Source: Ponticoccus litoralis
Lineage (GTDB): Bacteria; Pseudomonadota; Alphaproteobacteria; Rhodobacterales; Rhodobacteraceae
Assembly (NCBI RefSeq): GCF_039769985.1
Contig: NZ_JBDNCH010000002.1
Coordinates: 3,720,001 to 3,784,000, forward strand
Direction of reading: 5' to 3'
DNA length: 64,000 nucleotides
A model generated the notes under the pieces. That model ran no database searches. It saw only the letters and a program-made list of their open reading frames with translations, and was not told the origin of the DNA. Shown here piece by piece: positions 1-9,344 of the stretch; position 1 is the first letter of the stretch; each line of letters begins with the position of its first letter. A program made the position numbers and the translations under genes.

Positions 1-1
1 A

Positions 2-1004
<1,003 letters not shown>

Positions 1005-1030
1005 GGGCGCATCCGGCTGCGGGGGCCGGA

Positions 1031-1082
1031 GGGGGCTCTGCCCCCGCGCTGCGCGCCCCCGAGGTATTTTGGACCAAAGAAG
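1031..1082 (+). repeat. dispersed intergenic element, copy 1
   Basis: A hairpin GGGGGCTCTGCCCCC is followed by a C-rich link and the conserved tail GAGGTATTTTGGACCAAAGA. It lies just after the trpE stop. Related copies sit at 1286-1342, 48632-48680 and 60648-60703, each 3' of a gene and in that gene's orientation, so it may act in 3'-end formation. Confidence 0.7.
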
Positions 1083-1285
1083 CGTAAGGGTTTCTTAACC
1101 CGAATGGTGTCTCCTTCCTGTGCGGTACAGGCGGAGGCGCCGATGTCCGCGACCGGAGAAGCCCCCGCCTCCCAGAGTGCATGTTTCAAGGCAAAATCGG
1201 GAGCGGGGGTGGATCCTGGGCGCTGCGACGACCAAGGGCCCGACGGCTGGGCCGCATGAAGTTGCACGTCCGAAAGCCTCCCCTG

Positions 1286-1342
1286 CTTCTTTGGTCCCAA
1301 AGTACCTCGGGGGGAGGCCGCAGGCCGGGGGCGGAGCCCCCT
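1286..1342 (-). repeat. dispersed intergenic element, copy 2
   Basis: On the minus strand, directly after the sufE stop, it reads hairpin GGGGGCTCCGCCCCC, a GC-rich link, then GAGGTACTTTGGGACCAAAG. Architecture and orientation relative to the upstream gene match copy 1. Confidence 0.7.
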
Positions 1343-1344
1343 TG

Positions 1345-1755
1345 CTACGCCGCCGCCTGCGCCTCGGCCCGGATACGCTCGATCATCGCCCGCAGGCCGT
1401 TCGAGCGCTGCGCCGAGAGGTGATCGTGCAGGCCAAGCCGCCCCAGTTCGGCGCGGGCGTCCACGGCCGCCACCTCCGCCAGCGGCAGACCATCGTAGAG
1501 CCGGTGCAGCAGGGCAATCAGCCCCTTGACGATCAGCGCGTCGCTTTCGCCGTGAAAGTGGAAAACCCCGGCATCCGGGGTCATGTGCAGCCAGACCTGG
1601 CTGGCGCAGCCCTCGACCTTGGTGGCGGGCACCTTCAGCGCCTCGGGCAGCGGCTCCATCGCCTTGCCCATCTCGATCACCATGCGGTACCGGTCTTCCC
1701 AATCCTCCAGGAACTCGAAATCCTCGACCACCGCTTCGAATGCCGCCTGTGCCAT
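1345..1755 (-). CDS. sufE: cysteine desulfuration protein SufE
   Basis: SufE accepts persulfide sulfur from the cysteine desulfurase SufS and passes it to the SUF Fe-S cluster assembly scaffold in the cytoplasm. The 136-residue protein has the usual family length. The conserved motif VEGCASQVWL carries the sulfur-accepting cysteine, and the C-terminal SNGLRAMIERIR is typical. An AAGGAGAA Shine-Dalgarno sequence about 7 bases upstream supports the start. No other suf gene is nearby, so this is an isolated sufE, as is common in alphaproteobacteria. Confidence 0.92.
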   Translation of the reverse strand: MAQAAFEAVVEDFEFLEDWEDRYRMVIEMGKAMEPLPEALKVPATKVEGCASQVWLHMTPDAGVFHFHGESDALIVKGLIALLHRLYDGLPLAEVAAVDARAELGRLGLHDHLSAQRSNGLRAMIERIRAEAQAAA

Positions 1756-1924
1756 CTGCCAGTTCTCCTTCTTCTGCCCGAGGTAGGCAGGAACAGCGCA
1801 AAGGTCCAGCCCTGCCGCCCCACAACCGTCCCGGCTTTTCCGTCGCCCCGGTCCGGCGGGTGCTTTTCAAGGCCCGTCAATTGCGCTAGGCCTTTCGGCA
1901 CAAGGCAAGAAGGGGCAGCCCGTG

Positions 1925-2431
1925 ATGTTCAGACCGATCTCCGTTCTCGTGCTCTCGGCACTTGTGCTGACCAGCTGCGGCACCGTCCGCGAGTCGCGGA
2001 TCAACCCCTTCAACTGGTTCGGCAACAGCGTCTCGCGCCCGGTTGCAGACGGCACCGCGGCCAACCCGCTGATCCCGCGCCGGAACAACAGCATCTTCCG
2101 GCGCAGCAAGGAAGACGCCGCCTATGCCGGCTCGCTGATCGGAGAGGTCTCGGAGCTTCTGGTCGAGCGGCGCCCGGGCGGGGCCGTGATCCGCGCCACC
2201 GGCGTGTCGGACATGCAGGGCCCCTTCGAGGTGCGGCTGGTCCCGGTCGCGGCAGAGACCGGCAACGGCGCGCTGACCTACGAGCTGCGCGGCGTGCAGG
2301 TGGTTGCCGCGCGCGGCAGCGACTGGTCGCGCACCCTGACCGCCGCCGTCTGGCTGACCGATGCCGAACTAGCCGAGGTCGGTGTCATCCAGGTCAAGGG
2401 CGCCCGGAACATCCGTTCCGTCCGGCGCTGA
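1925..2431 (+). CDS. small outer-membrane-type lipoprotein, unknown function
   Basis: A 168-residue protein with a lipoprotein signal: N-terminal FRPISVLVLSALVL is followed by the lipobox LTSC, with the lipidated cysteine near residue 18. The remainder is soluble and predicted periplasmic, with no motif I can name. Conserved short lipoproteins of this style are common in Rhodobacterales. I prefer ATG 1925 over the GTG three bases earlier; AGAAGGGG precedes both. It is transcribed divergently from sufE and convergently with rnd. Confidence 0.8.
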   Translation: MFRPISVLVLSALVLTSCGTVRESRINPFNWFGNSVSRPVADGTAANPLIPRRNNSIFRRSKEDAAYAGSLIGEVSELLVERRPGGAVIRATGVSDMQGPFEVRLVPVAAETGNGALTYELRGVQVVAARGSDWSRTLTAAVWLTDAELAEVGVIQVKGARNIRSVRR

Positions 2432-2569
2432 GGCCCCGGCCCGACCGCCCCACGTCATCGCGAAACACCACGCGCAAGCGGGCAATGGCGGCCTGTCCCC
2501 GGGACAGGTCCACCCCCTTTTGCCAGGCTACCCGAACGCGGCCCCGTCACGCCCGGGGCCACGCAGGCC

Positions 2570-3731
2570 TTAGTCCAGCTCGATGACCTTGACGTCGACA
2601 CCCTTGGCGGTGAGGGCGATCCTGCCCTCGCAGAGCCGCAGGGCATCCTCTCCGAAGACCTCCCTGCGCCAGCCCTTCAGGGCCGCCACATCGCGTTCGC
2701 CTGCGGCGATGGCATCGAGGTCGGCGGCGGGCGCGATCAGCTTCGAGGCCACACCCGAGCTTTCGGTTTTGGCCTTCAGCAGCACCCGCAGAAGATCCGC
2801 CAGGGCCGGGTTCACCTGCAACTTGTCGCGGCTCTTGTCGATCTGCGGCAGGCCGTCCTTGGGACGTTCCTGCCCGGCCTTCACCGCGGCCAGGATACCG
2901 TCGGCTATATCGCCCTTGCGGGCTTCGCGCAGCAGCAGGCGGGACCGCCCGAGGTCCGCCATGTCGGCGGGCTTGGTCGAGGCCAGTTCGACCAGCGCAT
3001 CGTCCTTGAACACGCGGTTGCGCGGTACGTTGCGGGTCTGGGCATGGGTTTCGCGGAAGGCGGCCAGTTCCTGCACGATGGCCGAGGAAGCGCGGCGAGT
3101 TGGACCGCGTCTTGATCCGCTTCCAGGCGTCCTCGGGATGGGTCACATAGGTCTCGGGATCGGTCAGCACCGCCAGTTCCTCGGCCACCCAGCGGTCGCG
3201 CCCGGTCTTTTCCAGCTGCGCGGCGAGATATTCGTAGATCTGCCGCAGGTGCGTCACATCGGCCAGCGCATAGGTCTTCTGCGCGTCGGTCAGCGGGCGC
3301 CGGGACCAGTCGGTGAAGCGCGAGCTTTTGTCGAGCTGCTGCTTGGCGATTTTGCGGACCAGCGTTTCGTAGCCGACCTGTTCGCCGAAGCCGCAGACCA
3401 TGGCGGCCACCTGCGTGTCGAAAAGAGGCCGGGGGATCACGCCGTGGTCGATATGGAAGATTTCCAGATCCTGCCGCGCGGCGTGGAAGACCTTTACGAT
3501 GCTCTCGTCCCGGAAGAGGTCCATCAGCGGATCCAGCGACAGCCCCTCGACCAGCGGATCGACCAGTACCGCATTCTCGTCGCCCTGCCCCGGAAGCGCC
3601 AGCTGCACGAGGCAGAGTTTGGAATAATAGGTCCGTTCGCGCAGGAATTCCGTGTCGACGGTGATATAGGGTTGGCCCTTGGCCTCCTCGCAGAAAGCCG
3701 CGAGGTCTTCGGTCGTCGTCAATGTCCGCAT
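2570..3731 (-). CDS. rnd: ribonuclease D (frameshifted)
   Basis: RNase D is a 3'-5' exoribonuclease of the DEDD family that trims tRNA precursors. The N-terminal exonuclease domain shows DTEFLRERTYY (Exo I), HAARQDLEIF (Exo II) and the Exo III region with Tyr in TYALADVTHL. A C-terminal HRDC-type helical region follows. One extra base near 3083 splits the gene after RFL; removing it joins RFLAIVQELAAFRE and gives 386 residues, the normal family length. It follows purN on the same strand with about 95 bases between. ATG 3731 gives the usual N-terminus MRTLTTTEDL. Confidence 0.9.
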
Positions 3732-3826
3732 CGGTGCAGTCTTTTCTGTATTATCGTTGCTCGTAAAGTCACTCCGGCCCCGGGACCGACCATACAACAG
3801 CACGGGCGGAAATGGAAACCATGCCG

Positions 3827-4415
3827 CTAGAGCAGGACCGGAGTCCGGTCGCCGGCGGCAAACCGGCGCAGGACCGCCGGGTAAAGCCGGTGCTCCTCGA
3901 CCAGCACCCGCGCGGCGAGGCTGTCCGGCGTGTCGCCCGGGTTCACAGCGATCCGGGCCTGCCCGAGGATCGGGCCCTCGTCCAGTTCCGGCGTCACCTC
4001 GTGCACCGTGCAGCCGTGTTCTGCATCGCCTGCCTCCAGCGCCCGGGCGTGGGTGTGCAGGCCGCGGTACTTGGGCAGCAGCGAGGGGTGGATATTCAGC
4101 ATCCGTCCCCGCCAGGGAGTCACGAAAGAGGCGGTCAGCACCCGCATGAACCCGGCCAGGCACAGGATGTCCGGCGCCGCCTTGTCCAGTTCGGCGTTCA
4201 GAGCGGCCTCGGAAGGCCTCGCGGTCGCCGCCGAAAGGCCGGTGATCGACCACCGCCGTAGGGATGCCCCGCGCGGCGGCCTTGGCCAGCCCGCCCGCGT
4301 CGGCGTTGTTCGACAACACCAGGCAGGGCCGCGCCGGGTGGTCGCCGGTCATGTCGTCGACCAGCGAGACCATGTTGGACCCGCCACCCGAAATGAAGAT
4401 GGCGACTCGCTTCAC
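3827..4415 (-). CDS. purN: phosphoribosylglycinamide formyltransferase (frameshifted)
   Basis: PurN transfers a formyl group from 10-formyl-THF to GAR, step three of purine synthesis. The N-terminus VAIFISGGGSNM is the phosphate-binding loop, and the catalytic region NIHPSLLPKYRGLHTHARAL carries the Asn-His pair; an Asp-containing stretch TPELDEGPIL follows. An extra base near 4211 breaks the frame; corrected, the protein is 195 residues, normal for the family. The GTG start at 4415 overlaps the purM stop (GTGA), so translation is probably coupled. Operon purM-purN-rnd. Confidence 0.91.
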
Positions 4416-5459
4416 GAAAGCGCGCCCTCGTAGGTCACGCCCTGCCCTGCCGTCACGTGGCCCAGCCGCACCGGGGTTTCGCCCATCGCGGTCAGCGCCT
4501 CGGACAGCGCCTGCGCGCGGGCGGCATCGACCACGAGGATCATGCCGATGCCGCAGTTGAAGGTCTTGAGCATCTCGGCCTGATCCATGCCGCCGGTCTG
4601 GCGCAGCCAGCCGAAGACGGGCGGCAGGCTCCAGTGCGGACAGGTCGATGCTGGCGCCAAGGCCTTCCGGCAGCACGCGCGGCAGGTTTTCCGTCAGGCC
4701 GCCGCCCGTGATATGGGCCAGCCCGTGCACACCGCCCTGCCGGATCGCTTCGAGCGCCTGCTTGACGTAAAGCCGCGTGGGCGCCAGCAGGGCCGCGCCC
4801 AGCGTACCCTCCGCCCGGGGGCAATCGGCGTCCCAGCCAAGGCCCGAGACCTCGACCAGCTTGCGCACTAGGCTGTAGCCGTTGGAATGCACGCCCGACG
4901 AGGTCAGGCCGATCAGGACGTCGCCTTCCGCCACGCCCTCGGGCAGCGCGGTGCCGCGCTCCATCGCGCCGACGGCGAAACCGGCAAGGTCGAAGTCGCC
5001 CGCCGGGTACATGCCGGGCATCTCGGCGGTCTCGCCCCCGATCAGGGCGCAGCCCGACAGGACGCAGCCCTCGGCGATGCCCTCGATCACACGCGCGGCG
5101 GTGTCGGTATCCAGCTTGCCGGTGGCGAAGTAGTCGAGGAAGAACAGCGGCTCGGCACCCTGACAGACAAGGTCGTTGACGCACATGGCGACAAGGTCGA
5201 TGCCCACGCCGTCGACGGTGCCGGTGTCGATGGCGATGCGCAGTTTGGTGCCCACGCCGTCGGTGGCCGCGACCAGAACGGGGTCGGTGTAGCCCGCATC
5301 CTTGAGGTCGAAGAGCGCGCCGAAGCCGCCCAGCCCCGCCATGACGCCCGAGCGGTTCGTGCGTTTGGCGGCGGGCTTTATCCGTTCCACCAAGGCGTTG
5401 CCCGCATCGATGTCCACCCCTGCCTCGGCATAGGTGATGCCGTTCTTGCCATCGCTCAT
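4412..5459 (-). CDS. purM: phosphoribosylformylglycinamidine cyclo-ligase (frameshifted)
   Basis: PurM closes the imidazole ring using ATP to make AIR in purine synthesis. Conserved stretches: TYAEAGVDIDAGN at the N-terminus, DGVGTKLRIA, AMCVNDLVCQGAEPLFFLDYF, IGGETAEMPGMY, GLTSSGVHSNGYSLVRK and HITGGGLTENLPRVLP. An extra base near 4634 disrupts the W-SLPPVFGWLRQTGGM region. Corrected length is 348 residues, typical of the family. First gene of purM-purN-rnd, about 150 bases upstream of and divergent from the tRNA. Confidence 0.94.
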
Positions 5460-5570
5460 GTCTGCGCTCCGCTTGGTTTGCGGCGCACTTACCGCAAGGG
5501 CGCAAAGAAGGGAAGCGCAGAGCGCCCCGCGGCACGATGCAAGAGCACAGGAAGCGCGGACATCAGCCGC

Positions 5571-5599
5571 TTGACCAGACCTGCCGCGCGCCGTAGTGA
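5571..5599 (+). promoter_or_regulatory. promoter of the tRNA gene
   Basis: TTGACC (5571-5576), a 17-base spacer and TAGTGA (5594-5599) lie just upstream of the tRNA at 5612, a spacing consistent with a sigma-70 promoter for a stable RNA. Confidence 0.55.
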
Positions 5600-5611
5600 C
5601 ATCGCCACGGT

Positions 5612-5688
5612 GGGCCTGTAGCTCAATTGGTTAGAGCAGGGCGCTCATAACGCCTTGGTTGCGGGTTCAAGTCCTGCCGGGCCCACCA
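5612..5688 (+). tRNA. tRNA with CAT anticodon, probably tRNA-Ile2 (lysidine type)
   Basis: A complete cloverleaf: acceptor GGGCCTG/CGGGCCC, D stem GCTC/GAGC, anticodon stem GGGCG/CGCCT around loop CTCATAA, T stem GCGGG/CCTGC with TTCAAGT loop, and encoded CCA. The anticodon is CAT. The body (CTTGGTTGC...TTCAAGTCC) resembles the bacterial tRNA-Ile2 whose C34 is modified by TilS to read AUA, more than elongator Met, but sequence alone does not settle it. The 3' end is the prophage attachment site and remains intact in the lysogen. Confidence 0.93.
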
Positions 5689-5689
5689 A
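5671..5689 (+). other. attL core, in the tRNA 3' end
   Basis: The 19 bases GTCCTGCCGGGCCCACCAA recur at 44081-44099 as GTCCTGCCGGGCCTACCAA. The left copy is part of the intact tRNA T arm and acceptor stem, the classic site for tyrosine-integrase phages. Confidence 0.88.
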
Positions 5690-5730
5690 AGTCTCAATTT
5701 TTCTATTATAAATCAACATCTTATAGGAAA

Positions 5731-5796
5731 AATGTGGACCACGATTTTTCGAAGCGGTCCAAGTCTTTTCAATGACTTGTATGCAAGGTGGACCAC
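5731..5796 (+). other. putative integrase arm-type sites, left end
   Basis: AATGTGGACCA at 5731-5741 is followed 24 bases on by a degenerate inverted copy (CGGTCCAAGT), and TGGACCAC recurs at 5789-5796. The same 34-35 base arrangement occurs at 44001-44035 next to attR. The surrounding 5690-5856 is AT-rich and otherwise empty. Binding of integrase is inferred from position and repetition. Confidence 0.6.
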
Positions 5797-5856
5797 GCCG
5801 GGACTACCGCCCCCACCATTCCGCCAGCCCCGCCAGACCGCGGGTCAGGAAGCCCC

Positions 5857-6072
5857 TCACCCATCCCAGTCCAGCCCCTTCCCGGACTCGCGCGCGCCTT
5901 CCAGCGCATTGGCCCGCGGCGACCAGTACCGGCGCATATCCACAGCAGGCCCGCCCCTACAGCGACGACACCGCGCCCGCGCCAGTATCTCGGCGCGGGA
6001 CAGCGACAGAACATTGTCAGGTGCCGGAACATCGGCCTCCGCGCCGCAGCAGGAGCATTTGAGCCAGAGCAT
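5857..6072 (-). CDS. small zinc-ribbon protein
   Basis: About 71 residues beginning MLWLKCSCCGAEADV. Two cysteine clusters (C-x-CC near residues 6-9 and C-RRC near residues 35-38) form a plausible zinc ribbon. An alternative ATG lies two codons upstream at 6078. It is the last leftward gene before attL and may be transcribed with the nuclease gene upstream. Function unknown; small zinc ribbons are frequent in phage accessory regions. Confidence 0.55.
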   Translation of the reverse strand: MLWLKCSCCGAEADVPAPDNVLSLSRAEILARARCRRCRGGPAVDMRRYWSPRANALEGARESGKGLDWDG

Positions 6073-6205
6073 GTGCATGACGCGGGCATATCACCGCGCC
6101 AGCAGCGCCGCCATCCGGCCCGTCATGCGCGCCCGCGCTACCCGATCGCCCGCGCCTCAGCCTAGACCTGCAGCCCCGGTCACCGGATACCAGATCCGCT
6201 CCTGG

Positions 6206-6601
6206 TTAACCGCAGTAGCGCGCGCGCCGGATCCGCGACTTGGCCGCTGGTGTCTCTAGGTGGCGATAGCGGCCCCCAGAATGCCGCCTGCAGTCCAAGG
6301 CATGACCCGCAGCGATAACCGCCGCACCAATGTCCTGCCCGTCCGCAAAGCAGACGCCAACCCAGCGGTCGTAGGTTCGGTCACCGTTCAGATCACAGGT
6401 GATCGACCGGCCCCGTAGATAGTTGACCATCCAGCGCTTTGCATCGCGGCCCGCACGGGTCTTGAGCTCGGGCGCGTCCACGCCATTCAGTCGCACCGGG
6501 GTCCCGTCCACGACGATAGTGTCGGCGTCCCGGACGTGGAGGGACTGCGCAACAGCCTGGACCGGCAGCGCGAGACAGATGATGATGATCAAGGAGCGCA
6601 T
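6206..6601 (-). CDS. secreted thermonuclease-family (SNase-like) protein
   Basis: A 131-residue protein with signal peptide MRSLIIIICLALPVQAVAQ and a staphylococcal-nuclease-like fold. Motifs are VRDADTIVVDG, RLNGVDAPELKTRAGRDAK and CDLNGDRTYDRWVGVCFADG, which correspond to the calcium-binding Asp, the catalytic Arg/Glu region and the second Arg of the family. It is probably exported to the periplasm, where such enzymes cut DNA or RNA. ATG 6601 is chosen because GAGAGG lies 6 bases upstream; a longer reading from 6616 is possible. It lies in the accessory block near attL. Confidence 0.8.
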   Translation of the reverse strand: MRSLIIIICLALPVQAVAQSLHVRDADTIVVDGTPVRLNGVDAPELKTRAGRDAKRWMVNYLRGRSITCDLNGDRTYDRWVGVCFADGQDIGAAVIAAGHALDCRRHSGGRYRHLETPAAKSRIRRARYCG

Positions 6602-6745
6602 TGCTTCCCTCTCCAACTCTCAGAACATGATGAGCAGCGGGTCGGCATGCAGCCACCACCGCCCGTGGAAATCGCTATGACCCGCGCCGAGGCCCCAGCC
6701 GGTAAGAAAGCAAACCGTCGCCGCGCTCGCTGAACTCCCAGACCT

Positions 6746-7207
6746 TCAACTCTCCATCAGGCGTGCACTGATCTCGGCCATTAAGGACCGCGTTTTTTTG
6801 GCCTCGTCCTGAGCAAAACGAAAGTCGTCATTCGATTGGAACGCCTTCTCATGCATCAGCTCTCGCCTCAACGCCCTGAAGTCCTTTACCCGCAACAAGA
6901 GCGCCTCATCACTTACACCTAACTCAACCAACTTACCTTCGTATGTCTTGGTGTCGTGTTTCTTCGCGAGGGATTTACCTAAACGCTCAACCATTACCAA
7001 ATGCAACTTTGCGTCCAGCCACATAGCAGAGAATGCTATCGAGATCAGAGCCGCTTTGAACTCTGACTGAGCTGGGTCTAGAGCGAAAATCCACCCCTCG
7101 CCATCGGGTCGCGACTGCCTGAACCTCTTGCGCGCAGCTTCGATTTCAGCAAATTGCTCTTCTGCTATCTTCTCGAATAGGTCCGCATTTGAATGAACCC
7201 CGGACAT
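6746..7207 (-). CDS. hypothetical protein with HEPN-like R-x4-H motif
   Basis: A 153-residue, mostly helical, charged protein, MSGVHSNADLFEKIAEEQFAE at the N-terminus. Near the C-terminus FRALRRELMHEKAF contains R-x4-H followed by Glu, the signature spacing of HEPN-domain ribonucleases and nucleotide-binding partners; the all-helical character agrees. No signal peptide or membrane segment. I chose the start at 7207 over upstream options because the extra N-terminus reads as noncoding. Its position in the accessory block next to attL suggests a lysogenic-conversion or defence role, but that is inference. Confidence 0.6.
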   Translation of the reverse strand: MSGVHSNADLFEKIAEEQFAEIEAARKRFRQSRPDGEGWIFALDPAQSEFKAALISIAFSAMWLDAKLHLVMVERLGKSLAKKHDTKTYEGKLVELGVSDEALLLRVKDFRALRRELMHEKAFQSNDDFRFAQDEAKKTRSLMAEISARLMES

Positions 7208-7390
7208 TCTACTCCCCCTACCGACACCAATCCACACGCCGCCCCGGCCGCCACACGGCAGCAAGAACCCGCCTTCTCAGAACATCTCAAGCTGCAGCGC
7301 CGCTATCACCGTACCTTGGCGCGGCGGGCGATTGCTCACCCTGCGCCGCTCAGCGTAAACGCAAACCGGACTCCAGTCGCGACTGGATAA
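7193..7390 (+). CDS. possible small Pro/Thr-rich protein
   Basis: A 65-residue plus-strand frame starting MNPGHSTPPTDTNPHAAPA, then a basic helical stretch LKLQRRYHRTLARRAIAHP. It overlaps the start of the divergent gene ending at 7207 by 15 bases. Composition is protein-like but there is no clear Shine-Dalgarno sequence, and it may be spurious. If it is not real, 7208-7423 contains no gene. Confidence 0.22.
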   Translation: MNPGHSTPPTDTNPHAAPAATRQQEPAFSEHLKLQRRYHRTLARRAIAHPAPLSVNANRTPVATG

Positions 7391-7423
7391 AAGATCCGTG
7401 GCAGGTCACGGAGGCTATTTGGT

Positions 7424-8005
7424 CTAAGGGCGATGCATGCGGTCGATGAGGTAGTGCAAGCAGAGCATGGTGACGGTAAGCAGGCTCGCAAGAAGCCAAG
7501 TATATCCGCTCCACCATATCGCCTTCAAGATCACCTCAAGAAATTCATTTGTGCGAGCAGCGAACTTTACGGATGCTGATGCCGACCCCAATATGTACAC
7601 CACAATGGAAAGGAAGGCGCAGTACCCCAATAGAATTGAAAGGAATCGTCGTCGCGTGATGGGGGAGAACTCGGCTCCTCCCCTCTCCTTGATTCTTGGA
7701 GCGTTTCCAGCCATTACTGAATTCAGGCTCTCATTTGGAAAGCTCGTTACAGCTGCCAGCGCGGCTATGTAGAAACCAATAAGCACACCCATAAGCGTCG
7801 TAGCATTTGCTATCGCCGCGTCGAGGTCTATTTCGAATATTGTCCTTGATAGAACCCAATACGATACCACGAGAAAAACCGCAAAGATGCTCGGGTATTT
7901 GTATTGAAAATACTCGAGATCTGCACTGCGCAAGCGGAAAAACGAAAACGCCGTTAACAATTTCTTGAAGTTTGCGACAAACTTTATGTAACCCCTGCGC
8001 ATCAA
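7424..8005 (-). CDS. four-helix membrane protein, second gene of a two-gene accessory module
   Basis: A 193-residue protein with a basic N-terminus and four predicted membrane segments, at about residues 39-57, 67-88, 119-141 and 162-185. A cytoplasmic or periplasmic loop of about 30 residues (SFPNESLNSVMAGNAPRIKERG) separates helices two and three. Its ATG overlaps the stop of the upstream gene by four bases, indicating coupled translation. The pair lies in the accessory block between the lysis genes and attL. I do not recognise a family. A membrane effector or exclusion protein partnered with a soluble component is the natural hypothesis. Confidence 0.8.
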   Translation of the reverse strand: MMRRGYIKFVANFKKLLTAFSFFRLRSADLEYFQYKYPSIFAVFLVVSYWVLSRTIFEIDLDAAIANATTLMGVLIGFYIAALAAVTSFPNESLNSVMAGNAPRIKERGGAEFSPITRRRFLSILLGYCAFLSIVVYILGSASASVKFAARTNEFLEVILKAIWWSGYTWLLASLLTVTMLCLHYLIDRMHRP

Positions 8006-8982
8006 GCTCCTCCAGCTCCATTGCCGATTGTGCGCATCTTCTGAAGTATGTCTGCACGGATGCCATCGTGCCGCTGCGTGAGAGGAACCTCGAATCCGCT
8101 CATGAATTCGTTGAGCACGACCGCGCTTTGCAGTGCTTCGTTCGCGGCTGCTTCGGCTTCCTGAGCCTCAGGGGAAATCGGAACAGTCCTTATCTGGCCG
8201 TCTTCGGACTTTATCCGAACCAGAAGCTGCCTGCTATCCTGCTCGACTGCATCCCATCCGCGGATGTAGTCGATACCGCGCCGCATCAGAGTACGTGCGC
8301 CGCCACCGTCAAGCGTGCGCTTGATCGTCCACTTTACCTCGCTGATAGTCTCGCGGACGAGTGGGTCTTCATCAACACCGCCCTCTTGCACCTCGTGGCC
8401 GACAAACTGGACGTCCATTACTGTGCCGGTGGTCATCGCTTCCTGCACGGTCTTCGATTGAAATCCCGCAAGGTCAGCGGTCGCACGGTACTCTTTTTCC
8501 GTGCCGTCTTCGTCCGCTTTCTTGAGACTCGCAGGCATCGCGAGAACCCATTTCATGAACGCTTCAAGGGTTGTAAAATTTATTCCCGGAACCTTTTCGA
8601 CGAGGATAAGGTGCCTTCCGACCGCGTCAGCCACCTTCCTGACAAGGACATGCGAGCAGAAGTGGCCGCCTTCGCTATCGGTCTTTCCGCCATCTCGCGA
8701 GTCTCCCGTAACGAAGTCGATATAGGCCATGTCACTGACAGTCTTGTCGCCAGTTTGGAAAAGAAGGTGGTAGTAGTCTCCGCATTCCTGCACCGGTGAG
8801 CACCACATTCGGCGGTTATTGTTCTGGTACGAACGCTGCCCTGCCGGCGTCCCTTCGAGAGCGCGGAGGGCTTCGATGAGTTCGGCCAAAGTTACAGTGG
8901 GTGCGCCAAGAGGAGCGCGCTTTTCATTTTGTAGCTTCAGTTTTCCAATCGTAACCCAGCGAAAGGTGGATGAAAGAGCCAT
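8002..8982 (-). CDS. soluble protein of about 326 residues, first gene of a two-gene accessory module
   Basis: Begins MALSSTFRWVTIGKLKLQNEK and ends QKMRTIGNGAGGA. No signal peptide or membrane helix is visible and I cannot assign a domain. The middle contains mixed alpha/beta-like segments such as DYYHLLFQTGDKTVSDMAYIDF and SHVLVRKVADAVGRHLILVE; the C-terminal third has IKSEDGQIRTVPISPEAQEAE. ATG 8982 is preferred, with GGAACG about 10 bases upstream; ATG 9000 is an alternative. It overlaps the downstream membrane-protein gene (ATGA). Lower GC than neighbours suggests separate acquisition. Confidence 0.78.
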   Translation of the reverse strand: MALSSTFRWVTIGKLKLQNEKRAPLGAPTVTLAELIEALRALEGTPAGQRSYQNNNRRMWCSPVQECGDYYHLLFQTGDKTVSDMAYIDFVTGDSRDGGKTDSEGGHFCSHVLVRKVADAVGRHLILVEKVPGINFTTLEAFMKWVLAMPASLKKADEDGTEKEYRATADLAGFQSKTVQEAMTTGTVMDVQFVGHEVQEGGVDEDPLVRETISEVKWTIKRTLDGGGARTLMRRGIDYIRGWDAVEQDSRQLLVRIKSEDGQIRTVPISPEAQEAEAAANEALQSAVVLNEFMSGFEVPLTQRHDGIRADILQKMRTIGNGAGGA

Positions 8983-9344
8983 TCTAGATAATCGTTCCAT
9001 ACTGTTCGAGATCTTGGGACACCATGCAATGTAATGGTTACGATTCTCCAGAAAATTATTGGAGCCATTCTTGCACACGGAAAGTGTGGTGAGCCAAACG
9101 AGTTTGGAGACGAGCAACGTTGGTGGCGGTAGTGTTCGACAGATGCCGGCTAGGGAGAAATTAGCGCCTCGAACCGCCAGATTTCGCGAGAAAGTAGGTT
9201 CGAAAATCCACCCTTCAGGTCCACCGCATCGCTTGTGTCTGCGGTACGATTACATCTCCGAACCCACATTGAAGGTCGATTCTCCGCCCGTGTCGACCGG
9301 CGAAGAAGCTAGCAATACCCCCGCCCTTCCGGGCGGGGATCTGA
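8983..9344. other. intergenic region upstream of the accessory module
   Basis: About 360 bases, AT-richer than the structural genes, with no convincing gene on either strand. It should contain the promoter of the leftward accessory module, but I cannot point to good -35/-10 boxes. The right edge holds the hairpin at 9319-9338. Confidence 0.55.
9319..9338 (-). terminator. GC hairpin ending the late operon
   Basis: CCCCGCCC-TTCC-GGGCGGGG forms a perfect 8-bp stem just 3' of the holin-like gene, the last gene of the leftward structural operon. On the minus strand it is followed by GTATTG rather than a long U tract, so it may be a weak or factor-assisted terminator. Confidence 0.55.

Larger units (their letters stand above)
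1005..1344. other. intergenic region between convergent trpE and sufE
   Basis: I see no gene in these 340 bases. The space holds two facing copies of the dispersed intergenic element (1031-1082 and 1286-1342), a short hairpin GGGTT-TCTT-AACCC at 1088-1101, and otherwise unremarkable GC-rich DNA. Open frames crossing it are shadows of GC-rich sequence. Confidence 0.7.

Noticed and set aside
2547..5459. A single 970-residue minus-strand protein
   Set aside because: It strings together parts of purM, purN and rnd joined by indels; the three families are recognisable separately.
5612..5688. tRNA called plain elongator tRNA-Met from its CAT anticodon
   Set aside because: The stem-loop body resembles tRNA-Ile2 more; the call is left as CAT anticodon, probably Ile2.
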